Notes: generated from the letters alone by a model not told the origin. Shown: positions 41,872-51,101, numbered from the stretch's first letter. The stretch is 64,000 bases of DNA from Streptomyces cyaneogriseus subsp. noncyanogenus (GCF_000931445.1 NZ_CP010849.1:1674001-1738000), one strand, 5' to 3'. Numbers and translations are program-made.

Positions 41872-41878
41872 GTGGGGC

Positions 41879-42253
41879 ATGAGTGAGACCTCCCCCTCGG
41901 AGACCCCCGGGACGCCCGGCCCCGACTTCGACGCCATGACCCGCGACATCGCCGAGGTCCCGGCCGTCGAGGTCATCGTGACGGTCGCCGTGAACCTGAT
42001 GAGCGCCGCCGCGGTGAAGCTGGGCCTGACCGAGGAGGGTGACGAGCACAAGGACCTGGACGAGGCCCGCAAGCTGGTGCACGCGCTGGCCGGTCTGCTG
42101 GACGCGAGCACGACCGAGATCAGCTCCTTCCACGCGGCGCCGCTGCGCGACGGCCTGAAGTCGCTGCAGCTCGCCTTCCGCGAGGCGTCGCTGGTCCCGG
42201 ACGAGCCGGGCCAGGGCCCCGGTGAGAAGTACACCGGCCCCGTCTACGGCTGA
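41879..42253 (+). CDS. DUF1844-family protein
   Basis: A 124-residue acidic protein with the DUF1844 core: VPAVEVIVTVAVNLMSAAAVKLGL ... DLDEARKLVHALAGLLDASTTEI. The fold is helical and the function unknown. It is conserved next to infC in actinobacteria. The start ATG at 41879 is favoured over an upstream GTG because of the leaderless -10. Convergent with the SseB gene, 14 bases between stops. Confidence 0.88.
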   Translation: MSETSPSETPGTPGPDFDAMTRDIAEVPAVEVIVTVAVNLMSAAAVKLGLTEEGDEHKDLDEARKLVHALAGLLDASTTEISSFHAAPLRDGLKSLQLAFREASLVPDEPGQGPGEKYTGPVYG

Positions 42254-42267
42254 CGCGCACCCGATCC

Positions 42268-42999
42268 TCACCGACGCACGTACAAGGGCTCGCCCGGTGG
42301 CGTCGCCCCGGCCGGCAGCAGTGCCAGGTCGAGGCCGCGCACCAGGCGGGCCCTGAGCGTTTCGTCGGCGGCCAGGCGCTCGGCGACCGCGCGGGCGGCC
42401 TCGGCGGGTGCCGCGGCGGGGTCGAGGACGAGGGCGAGGGTGCCGTCCGCCTGCCCCGGCCCCAGGTGGGCGCGGAGCACGGCGGGCTCGGCGGCCACGG
42501 CGCTCCGCACGGCCTCCACGACGGCCGGGTCGGCCAGCGGGTCGGTCGTCGTGCGCCCCTCGGCCAGCGCCAGCAGCGCGGGCCCGGTCAGTTCGAACGG
42601 CACCGGCCCGGCCAGGTCCAGCACGACCGTGTCCGCCTTCTCGTGCGCGGCGGCCTGGAGGGCCTGGTGCAGCGGGACGGCGACGGGGCGGGCCGCCGGG
42701 TCCCAGCGGGCGAGGCTGGCGGTGGAGGTGAAGGCGGGCAGGGCGGTGCGGCCGGCGGCCTTCAGGGTCGGCACGGCCATCTCGCTGGTCTTCTCACGGC
42801 GCAGCCCGTTCTCGTCCTCCTCCACCTCGCCGAGCACGGCCACGACGGGGACGAGCAGCCGGGCACCCTTGAGGGCCGCCAGGACCGGGCCGACGGCGGT
42901 GCGGTCCTCGGCCCAGGCGGCGAGCGCCGCGCTCAGCCGGGGGTCGGCGGAGCCGTCGTCGTCGGAGAAGCCGGAGTCGGGGATGTTCTTGTTCGCCAC
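42268..42999 (-). CDS. SseB-family protein
   Basis: A 243-residue protein with SseB-type sequence: LSAALAAWAEDRTAVGPVLAALKGARLLVPVVAVLGEVEED ... TSEMAVPTLKAAGRTALPAFTSTASLARWDP, followed by a second alpha/beta half (about 130-230). The function is unknown. The GTG at 42999 is placed by TAGGGT (43008-43013, minus strand) eight bases upstream, a leaderless arrangement. It follows the mycosin gene on the same strand. Confidence 0.85.
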   Translation of the reverse strand: MANKNIPDSGFSDDDGSADPRLSAALAAWAEDRTAVGPVLAALKGARLLVPVVAVLGEVEEDENGLRREKTSEMAVPTLKAAGRTALPAFTSTASLARWDPAARPVAVPLHQALQAAAHEKADTVVLDLAGPVPFELTGPALLALAEGRTTTDPLADPAVVEAVRSAVAAEPAVLRAHLGPGQADGTLALVLDPAAAPAEAARAVAERLAADETLRARLVRGLDLALLPAGATPPGEPLYVRR

Positions 43000-43007
43000 G
43001 GTTCCCG

Positions 43008-43013
43008 ACCCTA
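43008..43013 (-). promoter_or_regulatory. Leaderless-type -10 box
   Basis: Minus-strand TAGGGT, eight bases before the GTG of the SseB-family gene and 11 bases beyond the end of the protease gene. Confidence 0.55.
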
Positions 43014-43024
43014 TTCCAGGTCCG

Positions 43025-44200
43025 TCACAGGCCGCCGGGGCGGGTGCGGCGCCCGCGCCACAGGACGACCGCCGCCACCAGCAGCACGCCGCCGGCGCCG
43101 CCCGCGAGCGGCGCGGCCCAGGCCGTGGTGGCGTCGCCGGAGCGGGTGGTGTCCGGGCCGGGGCCGAAGTACTCCTCGCCGTACGCCGCGGGCCTGAGCC
43201 GCTCGGGTTCCAGGCGGCGGGCCGCCCCGATGGCGGCGGCCGGGTCGACGAAGCCGAAGCCGCGGGAGTCGTCGCGCCCGTCGGCGGGCGCGTCACCGGC
43301 CGTGTCCTCCAGGAGCCGCTTGACCTGCGCGGGCGTGAGAGCGGGGTGGGCCGCCTTGAGCAGGGCGGCGGCGCCGGACACGAACGCGGCGGCGGCGCTG
43401 GTGCCCCAGCCCTCGTAGTACCGGTGGTCGGGGTCGGCGATGACGATGTCGACGCCGGGGGCGCTGACCGTGGCGTACCAGCGGCGGGTGGAGAAGGAGG
43501 CGCGGGTGCCGTAGCGGTCGACGGCGGTCGCGGCGATGACGCCCGGGTAGGCGGCCGGGTAGGAGATGCGGTCGCCCTTCTCGCCGCCGTTGCCGGCGGA
43601 GGCGACCACCACGACGCCCTTCCTCAGGGCGTACTGGATCGCCTCGTCCTCGGCGGCCTCGGGGTGGGCGGAGGCGGAGTCGTCGCCCAGGGAGAGGTTG
43701 ATGACGTCGGCGCCGTGGTCGGCGGCCCAGCGGATGCCCTCGGCGAGGGCGTTGCCGCGGGTCTTGCGGGCCTTGGCGCGGGAGGGGTCGCTGTCCTCCA
43801 GGATGACCCGGACGGGCAGGATCTTCGCCTCCGGGGCGACGCCCATGACGCCTTCGGCGCCGCCGGGCCCATGGCCGTGACCGGCGATGATCCCGGCCAT
43901 CGCGGTGCCGTGGCGGGCCCAGGCGCGGTCGCCCTCGCGCGCGCCGAAGCCGACCATGTCCTTGCCGGTGAGGACGTTGCCGGCGAGGTCGGGGTGGTCG
44001 GCCTCGACTCCGGTGTCGAGGACGGCGACGGTGACGCCCTCGCCCTTGGTGGTGCGCCAGATCTCCTGGGTGTGCAGGGCGTCCAGGGCCCACTGCTTGG
44101 CGCGTATGCCGTCGGCGTGGGCGGTGGCGGGCGGGACGAGGGCGAGGGCGGCGGCGAGGAGGACGCCGAGGGCCCCGGCGCGGCGGGCGGTGGCTGTCAC
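43025..44200 (-). CDS. Mycosin-like membrane-anchored subtilisin protease
   Basis: A 391-residue S8 protease. A signal peptide (about 1-29, LGVLLAAALALVPPATAHA) is followed by the catalytic domain with Asp62 (VLDTGVEADHPDLAG), His97 (WARHGTAMAGIIAGH) and Ser268 (GWGTSAAAAFVSG). A C-terminal helix (LAGGAGGVLLVAAVVLW) anchors it, with RGRRTRPGGL inside the cell. This is the architecture of mycosins of type VII secretion. No ecc genes lie nearby, so its system is unclear. The GTG at 44200 overlaps the stop of the proline-rich partner gene by four bases. Confidence 0.9.
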   Translation of the reverse strand: MTATARRAGALGVLLAAALALVPPATAHADGIRAKQWALDALHTQEIWRTTKGEGVTVAVLDTGVEADHPDLAGNVLTGKDMVGFGAREGDRAWARHGTAMAGIIAGHGHGPGGAEGVMGVAPEAKILPVRVILEDSDPSRAKARKTRGNALAEGIRWAADHGADVINLSLGDDSASAHPEAAEDEAIQYALRKGVVVVASAGNGGEKGDRISYPAAYPGVIAATAVDRYGTRASFSTRRWYATVSAPGVDIVIADPDHRYYEGWGTSAAAAFVSGAAALLKAAHPALTPAQVKRLLEDTAGDAPADGRDDSRGFGFVDPAAAIGAARRLEPERLRPAAYGEEYFGPGPDTTRSGDATTAWAAPLAGGAGGVLLVAAVVLWRGRRTRPGGL

Positions 44201-46011
44201 GAGGGCTGCTCCGTGGCGGAGGCGGCGTTCTTGCGCAGGCTCCGTTCGATGCGGTCGGCGAGGCCGCGGGCCTCGTGGCCGAGGCCGGCCTGGGCGGGGG
44301 CGGTGGTGGCGCCGGAGGCCATGGCCTCCTCGGCGGGCTGCGGGTCGTCGACGGCGCGCCCGTCGGCCCAGCCGGAGACGGCGTAGACGACGACGGGGGC
44401 GTCGGTGAGGACGGAGACGGTCCACGCCGCCCGCTGGGCGGGGCCGAAACCGGCGGCCACCGTGCCCTTCGCGGCGTACGGCAGGGGCATCAGGTCGCCG
44501 CGGCGGTCCAGGCCCTCCTTGTCGAAGCGGTGGGCCAGCGAGGCCATGGCGGCGGCGTCGGCCCTGGTGAAGAGCAGGCCCACGGTGGTGACGTGGCTCT
44601 GGGTCGCGTCGGTGTAGGTGGCGCGCAGCAGACGGGCGCAGCCGGCCGGGTCGAGGACCTTGTGGAGCAGCGGGTCGAAGGCGCCGGCGCAGCCGCTGTC
44701 CGGGGCGACGGCGATCCGCGTCCAGGTGCGGTCGGCGCCGCCGGGGCCCGCGCCCCGGCCCTGGACGGTCGGCGGGAAGAGCCGGTCGACCGGCACGCCG
44801 TGCCACAGGTCCCCGGCGGCGGCGAAGGAGCCCCGGGCGCCGTCCTGCGCCGAGTCCCCGGCGAGCCAGCTGCCGGCGACGGCCCCGCTGATGAGGCCCG
44901 CGCCGAGCACGAGACAGACGGTGGCGGCGGCGACCTGGGAGCGCCCCCGGCCGCCGAAGCGGCGTGGCCGGTCCGGGCCGCCGTATCCGCCGCCGTGCTG
45001 CTCCGGGTGGTCGAAGGGGGCGAAGGGACCGGCGCCGGGTCCGGGGACGGGCGTGCTCCAGGGCGGAACCGGGCCGGGGGCCGGCACCGCGTGGCCGGGG
45101 AGCGGCCGGCCGGCGGCGGGGTGTGCCGCACCGGCGGATATCGGCGGTGCGGGCCCGTCGCCCGGCCGGCCGTGGCGCTCCCCGGCACCCTCGGGCGCGC
45201 CCGCGCCACCGGGCATGGCCGCGGCCGCCACCGGCGCCTCGGCGGGGACGGGGCGCAGCCGGGTGGTGGTCTCCGACACCGTCTCCACGGGCACGACGGC
45301 GCGCCGCCCGGGGCCCGGCTGGGCGGGCGCCCCGGCGGACGACGCCTGGGCGGGAGCGCTCGTGCCGGGCATCGGGCCCGGAGGGACAGGCGCCTCGGAC
45401 CCGGACCGCGCCTGCACAGGAGCGCCCGTGCCGGGCATCGGACCCAGTTGGACGGTCGTCTCGGACGATGCCTGGGCGGGGGCGCCCGTACCGGGCATCG
45501 GGCCCGGTGGGGCCGGCGGCCCGGACGGCGTGCGCGCGGGGGTGCCCGTGCCGCGCATCGAGCCCAGTCGCGTGGTCGTCTCCGACGACGCCTGGGCGGG
45601 CGCCTCGGGCGGCGTCTGCGGGGAGGCGCCCGGGTCACGCGCCGGGTTCTGCGAGGTGGTCGCCTGGGCGGGGGCGGTTGGGTGCGGCGCCGGCCGGGGT
45701 TCCTGGCGGGCGGGGGCGGCCGGGGCCGGTGCGCCGGGTGCCGGGTCCGGCGTCCGGCGGCCGACCGCGGGCGGCGCGTCGGGGAAGCGGGCGGAGGCCC
45801 GGGGCGGGGGCGGGGCCGTGGGTCCGGTGCTCCCCGCGGCGGGCGGGAAGGCCGGGACGCGGGGGCCGCCGGCGTCGGAGGCGTCCGGTGCCGGCCGGTC
45901 CGCGCCGGAGGACTCCGGCCCGGCCGCCTGCGGCGGGCTCGTGGGGTGCGGGGCACGCGGGGAACGCTGGGGATGCTGCGGAAAGGAGGCACGTCGCGCT
46001 TCCGTGCTCAT
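44197..46011 (-). CDS. Proline-rich single-pass membrane protein
   Basis: A 604-residue protein. The first ~350 residues are Pro/Ala/Gly-rich and probably disordered cytoplasmic sequence, with imperfect repeats of GPMPGTGAPAQASSETTVQL. One transmembrane helix (VAAATVCLVLGAGLISGAVAGSWLA) leads to a folded extracellular domain of about 200 residues (GVPVDRLFPPTVQGRGAG ... VYAVSGWADGRAV). No known domain is recognised. It is translationally coupled to the mycosin and could be its substrate, inhibitor or scaffold. Confidence 0.78.
   Translation of the reverse strand: MSTEARRASFPQHPQRSPRAPHPTSPPQAAGPESSGADRPAPDASDAGGPRVPAFPPAAGSTGPTAPPPPRASARFPDAPPAVGRRTPDPAPGAPAPAAPARQEPRPAPHPTAPAQATTSQNPARDPGASPQTPPEAPAQASSETTTRLGSMRGTGTPARTPSGPPAPPGPMPGTGAPAQASSETTVQLGPMPGTGAPVQARSGSEAPVPPGPMPGTSAPAQASSAGAPAQPGPGRRAVVPVETVSETTTRLRPVPAEAPVAAAAMPGGAGAPEGAGERHGRPGDGPAPPISAGAAHPAAGRPLPGHAVPAPGPVPPWSTPVPGPGAGPFAPFDHPEQHGGGYGGPDRPRRFGGRGRSQVAAATVCLVLGAGLISGAVAGSWLAGDSAQDGARGSFAAAGDLWHGVPVDRLFPPTVQGRGAGPGGADRTWTRIAVAPDSGCAGAFDPLLHKVLDPAGCARLLRATYTDATQSHVTTVGLLFTRADAAAMASLAHRFDKEGLDRRGDLMPLPYAAKGTVAAGFGPAQRAAWTVSVLTDAPVVVYAVSGWADGRAVDDPQPAEEAMASGATTAPAQAGLGHEARGLADRIERSLRKNAASATEQPS
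45355..45560. repeat. Imperfect ~60-bp tandem repeats inside the proline-rich gene
   Basis: GTGCCGGGCATCGG-type blocks recur at about 60-66 bp intervals (near 45363, 45430, 45490), encoding 20-22-residue units that begin GPMPGTG or GPMPGTS. A degenerate unit MRGTGTPA lies nearby. Likely prone to copy-number change between strains. Confidence 0.75.
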
Positions 46012-46290
46012 GCACCCCCCGTTTCCTCGTGCCCGGGCCGCTGCCTCTGCCTCATGCGCGGGCGCGGATCATCCTGCCCTGCCCGGGCGGACACTGCTTC
46101 TCCCGGGCACGCATACCCGCACGACCGGACCGCCATCCCGGCACGGACATCTGGCAGGAGTCGTTCCGCCGTGCGTGCGCGTCACTTTACGGCGTGCCGC
46201 CCTGCGGACGGGAACCCAGTCCGGGCGACCGCGGCTTTGGCCCGGAACGTCCCCCTACCCTGCGGTAATCCGGTCTGGCAGGCTGCGTCC
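46012..46290. other. Divergent intergenic region
   Basis: 279 bases between the proline-rich protein gene and the PLP-enzyme gene. CAGGCT lies six bases before the ATG at 46291 and may be a weak leaderless -10. Nothing else is supported. Confidence 0.4.
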
Positions 46291-47493
46291 ATGACCGCGC
46301 GCCCCGCCGACCGGGCCCGTTACGACCGGGCCACCGCCCATCTCGACGCGCCCTTGGCCATCGTCGACCTGGAGGCGTTCGACGCCAACGCCGACGATCT
46401 GGTCCGCCGGGCCGGCGGCAAGCCGATCCGGGTCGCCAGCAAGTCGGTGCGCTGCCGGGCGCTGCTCCAACGCGTGCTGGCGCGCGAGGGGTTCGCCGGC
46501 GTCATGTCCTTCACACTGGCCGAGTCGCTGTGGCTGGCGCGCTCCGGTGTCGACGATGTGCTGCTCGCCTATCCGTCGGCGGACCGGGCCGGGTTCGCCG
46601 AGCTGACCGCCGATCCGGAGCTGGCCGCGGCCGTGACCGTGCTCGTCGACGATCCGGCGCAGTTGCGGCTGATCGACGAGGCGCGCGACGGCGGCCGTGA
46701 AGTGGTGCGGGTGTGCCTGGAGTTGGACACCTCGCTGCGGCTGCTGGGCGGGCGGCTGCGCGTCGGGGCCCGCCGCTCGCCGCTGCACTCCCCCGCGCAC
46801 CTGGCCGACCTGGCCCGTGTGGTGGCCCGGCGGCCCGGTTTCCGTGTCGTGGGGATCATGGCGTACGAGGGGCATGTCGCCGGGGTCGGGGACGCGGTGG
46901 CGGGCCGGCCGCTGCGGTCGCGCGCGGTGCGGCTGATGCAGGCCGCCGCGCGCCGGGAGCTGGCCGCGCGGCGGGCCGAGGCGGTGCGCGCGGTGCGGGC
47001 GGTGGTGCCGGAGCTGGAGTTCGTCAACGGCGGCGGCACGGGCAGCGTGCAGCACACGGCGGCCGAGCCCGCGGTCACGGAGATCGCCGCCGGGTCGGGG
47101 CTGTACCTGCCGCGGCTGTTCGACAACTACACGTCGTTCAGCGGCCGTCCGGCGGCCCTGTTCGCCCAGCCGGTGGTGCGGCGGCCGGGCGTCGGGGTGG
47201 TGACGGTCCTCGGCGGGGGCTATCCGGCCTCCGGGGCCGCGGGGGCGGACCGGCTTCCGGAGCCGTACCTTCCGCAGGGCCTGCGGTACGACCCCCAGGA
47301 GGGCGCCGGCGAGGTGCAGACGCCGCTGCTGGGTTTCCCCGCCGACGACCTCCTCATCGGCGACAAGGTGTGGTTCCGGCACGCCAAGGCCGGTGAGCTG
47401 TGCGAGCGGTTCGACGCGCTGCACCTGGTGGAGGGCGACCGGGTGACGGCGACCGTGCCGACGTACCGCGGCGAGGGCCGTACGTTCCTGTGA
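46291..47493 (+). CDS. PLP fold-III enzyme (alanine racemase / D-threonine aldolase-like)
   Basis: A 400-residue protein with an alanine-racemase-type N-terminal barrel. PLP lysine is in GKPIRVASKSVRC; LELDTSLRLLGGRLRVGARRSPLHS and VVGIMAYEGHVAG follow, then a C-terminal beta domain with GDKVWFRHAKAGELCERFD. It matches the amino acid deaminase/aldolase family rather than true Alr. The substrate is probably a D- or hydroxy-amino acid. No neighbour hints at a pathway. Confidence 0.87.
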   Translation: MTARPADRARYDRATAHLDAPLAIVDLEAFDANADDLVRRAGGKPIRVASKSVRCRALLQRVLAREGFAGVMSFTLAESLWLARSGVDDVLLAYPSADRAGFAELTADPELAAAVTVLVDDPAQLRLIDEARDGGREVVRVCLELDTSLRLLGGRLRVGARRSPLHSPAHLADLARVVARRPGFRVVGIMAYEGHVAGVGDAVAGRPLRSRAVRLMQAAARRELAARRAEAVRAVRAVVPELEFVNGGGTGSVQHTAAEPAVTEIAAGSGLYLPRLFDNYTSFSGRPAALFAQPVVRRPGVGVVTVLGGGYPASGAAGADRLPEPYLPQGLRYDPQEGAGEVQTPLLGFPADDLLIGDKVWFRHAKAGELCERFDALHLVEGDRVTATVPTYRGEGRTFL

Positions 47494-47508
47494 GCGCCCG
47501 CGGTCCCG

Positions 47509-48300
47509 CTACAGCGGGGTGACGTAGGCGCCGGAGAGCCCCCCGTCCACCAGGAAGTCGGTGGCGTTGACGAAGGAGGAGTCGTCGCTGGCCAGGAAGG
47601 CGACGGCGGCGGCGATCTCCTCGGCCTCGGCGAACCGGCCGACGGGGATGTGGACGAGGCGGCGCGCGGCGCGCTCGGGGTCCTTGGCGAACAGCTCCCG
47701 GAGCAGGGGCGTGTTCACGGGGCCGGGGCACAGGGCGTTGACGCGGATGCCCTCCCGGGCGAACTGCACGCCCAGCTCCCGGGAGAGGGCGAGGACGCCC
47801 CCCTTGGACGCGGTGTAGGAGATCTGGGAGGTCGCGGCGCCCATGCGGGCCACGAAGGACGCGGTGTTGATGATGGAGCCCTTGCCCTGGCGCCGCATGT
47901 AGGGGAGGGCGGCCTTGCAGCACAGGTAGACGGAGGTCAGGTTGACCTCCTGGACGCGTTTCCAGGCCTCCAGGCCGGTCTCCAGGATGGAGTCGTCGTC
48001 GGGCGGGGAGATGCCGGCGTTGTTGAAGGCGACGTCGACGCTGCCGTAGGTGTCGTAGGCCGCCTTGAACAGGGCCTCGACCTGCTCCGGGTCGGTGACG
48101 TCGGTCCGGGTGAAGAGGCCGCCGGTCTCCTCGGCCGCCGCCTTGCCCCGCTCCTCGTCGATGTCGCCGCACACCACGTGGGCGCCCTCCGAGGCGAGGC
48201 GGCGGGCGGCGGCGAGGCCGATGCCGCTGCCGGCTCCGGTGACGACGGCGGTGCGGCCGACGAGGCGCCGGCAGACGGGCTGTTCGGTCGGTGCGCTCAC
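47509..48300 (-). CDS. Short-chain dehydrogenase/reductase
   Basis: A 263-residue classical SDR. VTGAGSGIGLAAA is the NAD(P) loop, FNNAGIS the NNAG motif, and ISYTASKGG the catalytic YxxxK; VDGGLSGAYV ends the fold. The GTG at 48300 overlaps the aldehyde dehydrogenase stop. Third gene of the glnA4-type operon, it may oxidise or reduce an intermediate of amine breakdown, for example glutamylated amino-alcohol/aldehyde. Specificity is inferred from context only. Confidence 0.92.
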   Translation of the reverse strand: MSAPTEQPVCRRLVGRTAVVTGAGSGIGLAAARRLASEGAHVVCGDIDEERGKAAAEETGGLFTRTDVTDPEQVEALFKAAYDTYGSVDVAFNNAGISPPDDDSILETGLEAWKRVQEVNLTSVYLCCKAALPYMRRQGKGSIINTASFVARMGAATSQISYTASKGGVLALSRELGVQFAREGIRVNALCPGPVNTPLLRELFAKDPERAARRLVHIPVGRFAEAEEIAAAVAFLASDDSSFVNATDFLVDGGLSGAYVTPL

Positions 48301-49670
48301 TGTGCGGGGCCCTCCGTGCTGATGAAGACGTTCTTGGTCTCGGTGAAGGCGGCCAGCGCGTCCGGGCCGAGCTCGCGGCCCAGGCCGGACTGTTTGAAGC
48401 CGCCGAAGGGGGTCCAGTAGCGGACGCTGGAGTGGGAGTTGACGGACAGGTTCCCGGCGCGGACGGCCTGGGCGACGCGCAGGGCGCGGCCGACGTCCCG
48501 GGTCCAGACCGACCCGGACAGGCCGTAGTCGGTGGCGTTGGCGAGGCGGACGGCGTCGGCCTCGTCGTCGAAGGGGAGGACGACCGCGACGGGCCCGAAG
48601 ACCTCCTCGACGGCCACCCGCGCGCGGGGGTCGACGCCGGTGAGGACGGTGGGCGGGTACCAGAAGCCGGGGCCCTCGGGGGCCTTGCCGCGGATGCCGC
48701 CGGCGTCGTCGGGGACACGGGAGCGGACCCGTTCGAGCTGGCGCCGGGAGATCAGCGGGCCCATCTGTGTGCGCTCGTCGGCCGGGTCGCCGACGACGAC
48801 GGACTCGACGGCGGGCGCGAGCAGGTCCAGGAAGCGGTCGTGGACGGTGCGCTGGACGAGGATGCGGGTGCGGGCGCAGCAGTCCTGGCCGGCGTTGTCG
48901 AGGAAGGACATGGGCGCGGCGGCCGCGGCAGCCTCCAGGTCGGCGTCGGCGAAGACGATGTTGGGGCTCTTGCCGCCGAGTTCGAGGGTGACGCGCTTGA
49001 GGTGGGCGGCGCCCTTGGCCAGCACCTGCTTGCCCACCGCCGTCGATCCGGTGAAGACGATCTTCGCGACGCCCGGGTGGGTGACGAGCGCGTCGCCCGC
49101 GACCGGGCCGTGTCCGGGCAGCACCTGGAAGAGGTGGTCGGGGAGTCCGGCGGCCAGGGCGAGTTCGGCGAGGCGGAGGGCGGTGAGCGGGGTGGTCTCG
49201 GCGGGTTTGAGGAGGACCGCGTTGCCCGCCGCGAGGGCCGGGGCCGTGCCCCAGGCCGCGATGGGCATCGGGAAGTTCCACGGCGCGATGACGCCGACGA
49301 CGCCGAGCGGTTCGAGGAGGGTGACGTCGAGGCCGCCGGGGACCGGGATCTGGCGGCCGGTCAGCCGCTCCACTCCCCCGGCGGCGTAGTCGAGCAGATC
49401 GCGGACGTTGCCCGCCTCCCAGCGGGCGTTGCCGAGGGTGTGCCCGGCCTCCCGGACCTCCAGGCGGGCCAGCTCCTCCAGGTGGTCGTCGACGGTGACG
49501 GCGAAGCGGCGCAGCAGCCGGGCCCGGTCGCCGGGGGCGAGGGCGGCCCAGCGGGCCTGGGCGCGCGCGGCGCGGACGACGGCGGCGTCGACCTCGGCGG
49601 CGCCGGCGGCGGGGACGGTGGCGATGGTCTCCTCGGTGGCCGGGTTCAGGACGGCAAGCTCGTTCGACAC
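48297..49670 (-). CDS. Aldehyde dehydrogenase
   Basis: A 457-residue NAD(P)-dependent aldehyde dehydrogenase. VTLELGGKSPNIVF holds the general-base Glu and FLDNAGQDCCARTRILV the catalytic Cys; GVIAPWNFPMPIAAW and FGGFKQSGLGRELG are typical. The GTG at 49670 has GAGG eight bases before it. Directly downstream of the glutamine-synthetase-like gene, so it probably oxidises a gamma-glutamyl aldehyde derived from the glutamylated amine. Confidence 0.94.
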   Translation of the reverse strand: MSNELAVLNPATEETIATVPAAGAAEVDAAVVRAARAQARWAALAPGDRARLLRRFAVTVDDHLEELARLEVREAGHTLGNARWEAGNVRDLLDYAAGGVERLTGRQIPVPGGLDVTLLEPLGVVGVIAPWNFPMPIAAWGTAPALAAGNAVLLKPAETTPLTALRLAELALAAGLPDHLFQVLPGHGPVAGDALVTHPGVAKIVFTGSTAVGKQVLAKGAAHLKRVTLELGGKSPNIVFADADLEAAAAAAPMSFLDNAGQDCCARTRILVQRTVHDRFLDLLAPAVESVVVGDPADERTQMGPLISRRQLERVRSRVPDDAGGIRGKAPEGPGFWYPPTVLTGVDPRARVAVEEVFGPVAVVLPFDDEADAVRLANATDYGLSGSVWTRDVGRALRVAQAVRAGNLSVNSHSSVRYWTPFGGFKQSGLGRELGPDALAAFTETKNVFISTEGPAQ

Positions 49671-49677
49671 GGGGGCC

Positions 49678-51042
49678 TCACATGCGTTCGAAGGAGCGGC
49701 GCAGCTCCCAGTCGGTGACGGCGGCGTCGAAGGCGTCCAGTTCGACGCGGGCCATGGTGCGGTAGTGGGCGACGACCTCGGCGCCGAAGGCGGCGTGCGC
49801 GATCGGGCTGTCCTCCCAGAGCCCGGCGGCCTCGCGCAGGGTCGTCGGGACGTGTGTGTGGCCGGCCGTGTAGGCGTTGCCGGGGCAGGGCTCGGGCGGC
49901 TCCAGCTCGTGCTCGACGCCGTACAGCCCGGCGGCCACCATCCCGGCGACCGCCAGGTACGGGTTGACGTCGCCGCCGGGGAGCCGGTTCTCGAAGCGCA
50001 GGGAACGGCCGTGGCCGACCACGCGCAGGGCGCAGGTGCGGTTGTCGTGGCCCCAGGCGACGGCGGTGGGGGCGAAGGAACCGGGCTGGAACCGCTTGTA
50101 GGAGTTGATGTGGGGGGCGTAGAGGAGGGAGAAGTCGCGGAGCGCGGCGAGCTGCCCGGCGAGGAAGTGCCGCATGAGGCCGGACATGCCGCCGGGGCCG
50201 TCCCCGGCCATGGCGTTGCGGCCCGCGCCGTCGGCGAGCGAGAGGTGGATGTGGCAGGAGTTGCCCTCGCGTTCGTCGTACTTGGCCATGAAGGTGAGGG
50301 AGACGCCCTCCTGGGCGGCGATCTCCTTGGCACCGGTCTTGTAGATCGCGTGCTGGTCGCAGGTGACGAGGGCCTCGTCGTAGCGGAAGGCGATCTCGTG
50401 CTGGCCCGGGCTGCATTCGCCCTTGGCGGACTCGACGGTGAGGCCGGCGCCCGCCATCTCGTTGCGGATGCGGCGCAGCAGCGGCTCGACGCGGCCGGTG
50501 CCGAGGACCGAGTAGTCGACGTTGTACTGGTTGGCCGGTGTCAGCCCCCGGTATCCGGCGTCCCAGGCCTGCTCGTAGGTGTCCTTGAAGACGATGAACT
50601 CCAGCTCGGTGCCGACCTGGGCGGTGAGGCCGCGGGCGGCCAGGCGCTCCAGCTGGCGGCGCAGGATCTGGCGGGGCGCGGCGGTGACCGGGGAGCCGTC
50701 GCCCCAGGCGAGGTCCGCGAGGGCCAGGGCGGTGCCCTCGTTCCAGGGGACGCGGCGCAGGGTGCTCAGGTCGGGGTGGAGGGCGAAGTCGCCGTAGCCG
50801 CGGTCCCAGGAGGACATGGCGTAGCCGTCGACGGTGTTCATCTCGGCGTCGACGGCCAGGAGGTAGTTGCAGGCCTCGGTGCCGTGGTGGAGGACCTCGT
50901 CGAGGAAGAAGCGCGCGGCGAACCGCTTGCCCTGGAGGCGGCCCTGCATGTCGGGGAAGGCGAGGACGACGGTGTCGACGTCCCCGCCCGCGACGAGGGC
51001 GTGCAGCTCCTCGACGCTCAGCGGCGCTGTGCGGTCTGCCAC
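49678..51042 (-). CDS. glnA4: Glutamine-synthetase-like gamma-glutamyl-amine ligase (GlnA4 type)
   Basis: A 454-residue GS-fold enzyme. QVGTELEFIVFKD carries the metal-binding Glu pair, REGNSCHIHLSL the His of the ATP/metal site, and SLRFENRLPGGDVNPYLAVAG the substrate Arg and Asn-Pro-Tyr. Divergence from true GlnA, the catabolic neighbours and gene position fit GlnA4 (SCO1613) of S. coelicolor, described as a gamma-glutamylethanolamide synthetase. It would join glutamate to an amine such as ethanolamine. The GTG start has GGAGG nine bases before it. Divergent from a GntR regulator with a palindromic site between them. Confidence 0.87.
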   Translation of the reverse strand: MADRTAPLSVEELHALVAGGDVDTVVLAFPDMQGRLQGKRFAARFFLDEVLHHGTEACNYLLAVDAEMNTVDGYAMSSWDRGYGDFALHPDLSTLRRVPWNEGTALALADLAWGDGSPVTAAPRQILRRQLERLAARGLTAQVGTELEFIVFKDTYEQAWDAGYRGLTPANQYNVDYSVLGTGRVEPLLRRIRNEMAGAGLTVESAKGECSPGQHEIAFRYDEALVTCDQHAIYKTGAKEIAAQEGVSLTFMAKYDEREGNSCHIHLSLADGAGRNAMAGDGPGGMSGLMRHFLAGQLAALRDFSLLYAPHINSYKRFQPGSFAPTAVAWGHDNRTCALRVVGHGRSLRFENRLPGGDVNPYLAVAGMVAAGLYGVEHELEPPEPCPGNAYTAGHTHVPTTLREAAGLWEDSPIAHAAFGAEVVAHYRTMARVELDAFDAAVTDWELRRSFERM

Positions 51043-51101
51043 GGGAGAGCCTCCTTGGGGCTGCTGCGCGCCGGGCCCGGCCGGCCGGGAGCCATAGGCT
51101 G

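Larger units (their letters stand above)
41489..41878. other. Leader and promoter region of infC, divergent from DUF1844
   Basis: 390 bases without a supportable gene. It holds, on the minus strand, a hairpin with a U-rich tail (41575-41603), a longer CTGTGT/ACACAG stem (about 41545-41575), a possible -10 TAACCT at 41788-41793, and the GGAGG site of infC. On the plus strand it holds the leaderless -10 of the DUF1844 gene. Confidence 0.55.

Noticed and set aside
44275..47493. Very long plus-strand open frame (over 1000 codons) covering the proline-rich gene and the PLP enzyme
   Set aside because: Only its last part is the real PLP enzyme. The rest is antisense to the proline-rich gene and reads as low-complexity Gly/Ala/Arg, as expected in high-GC DNA.
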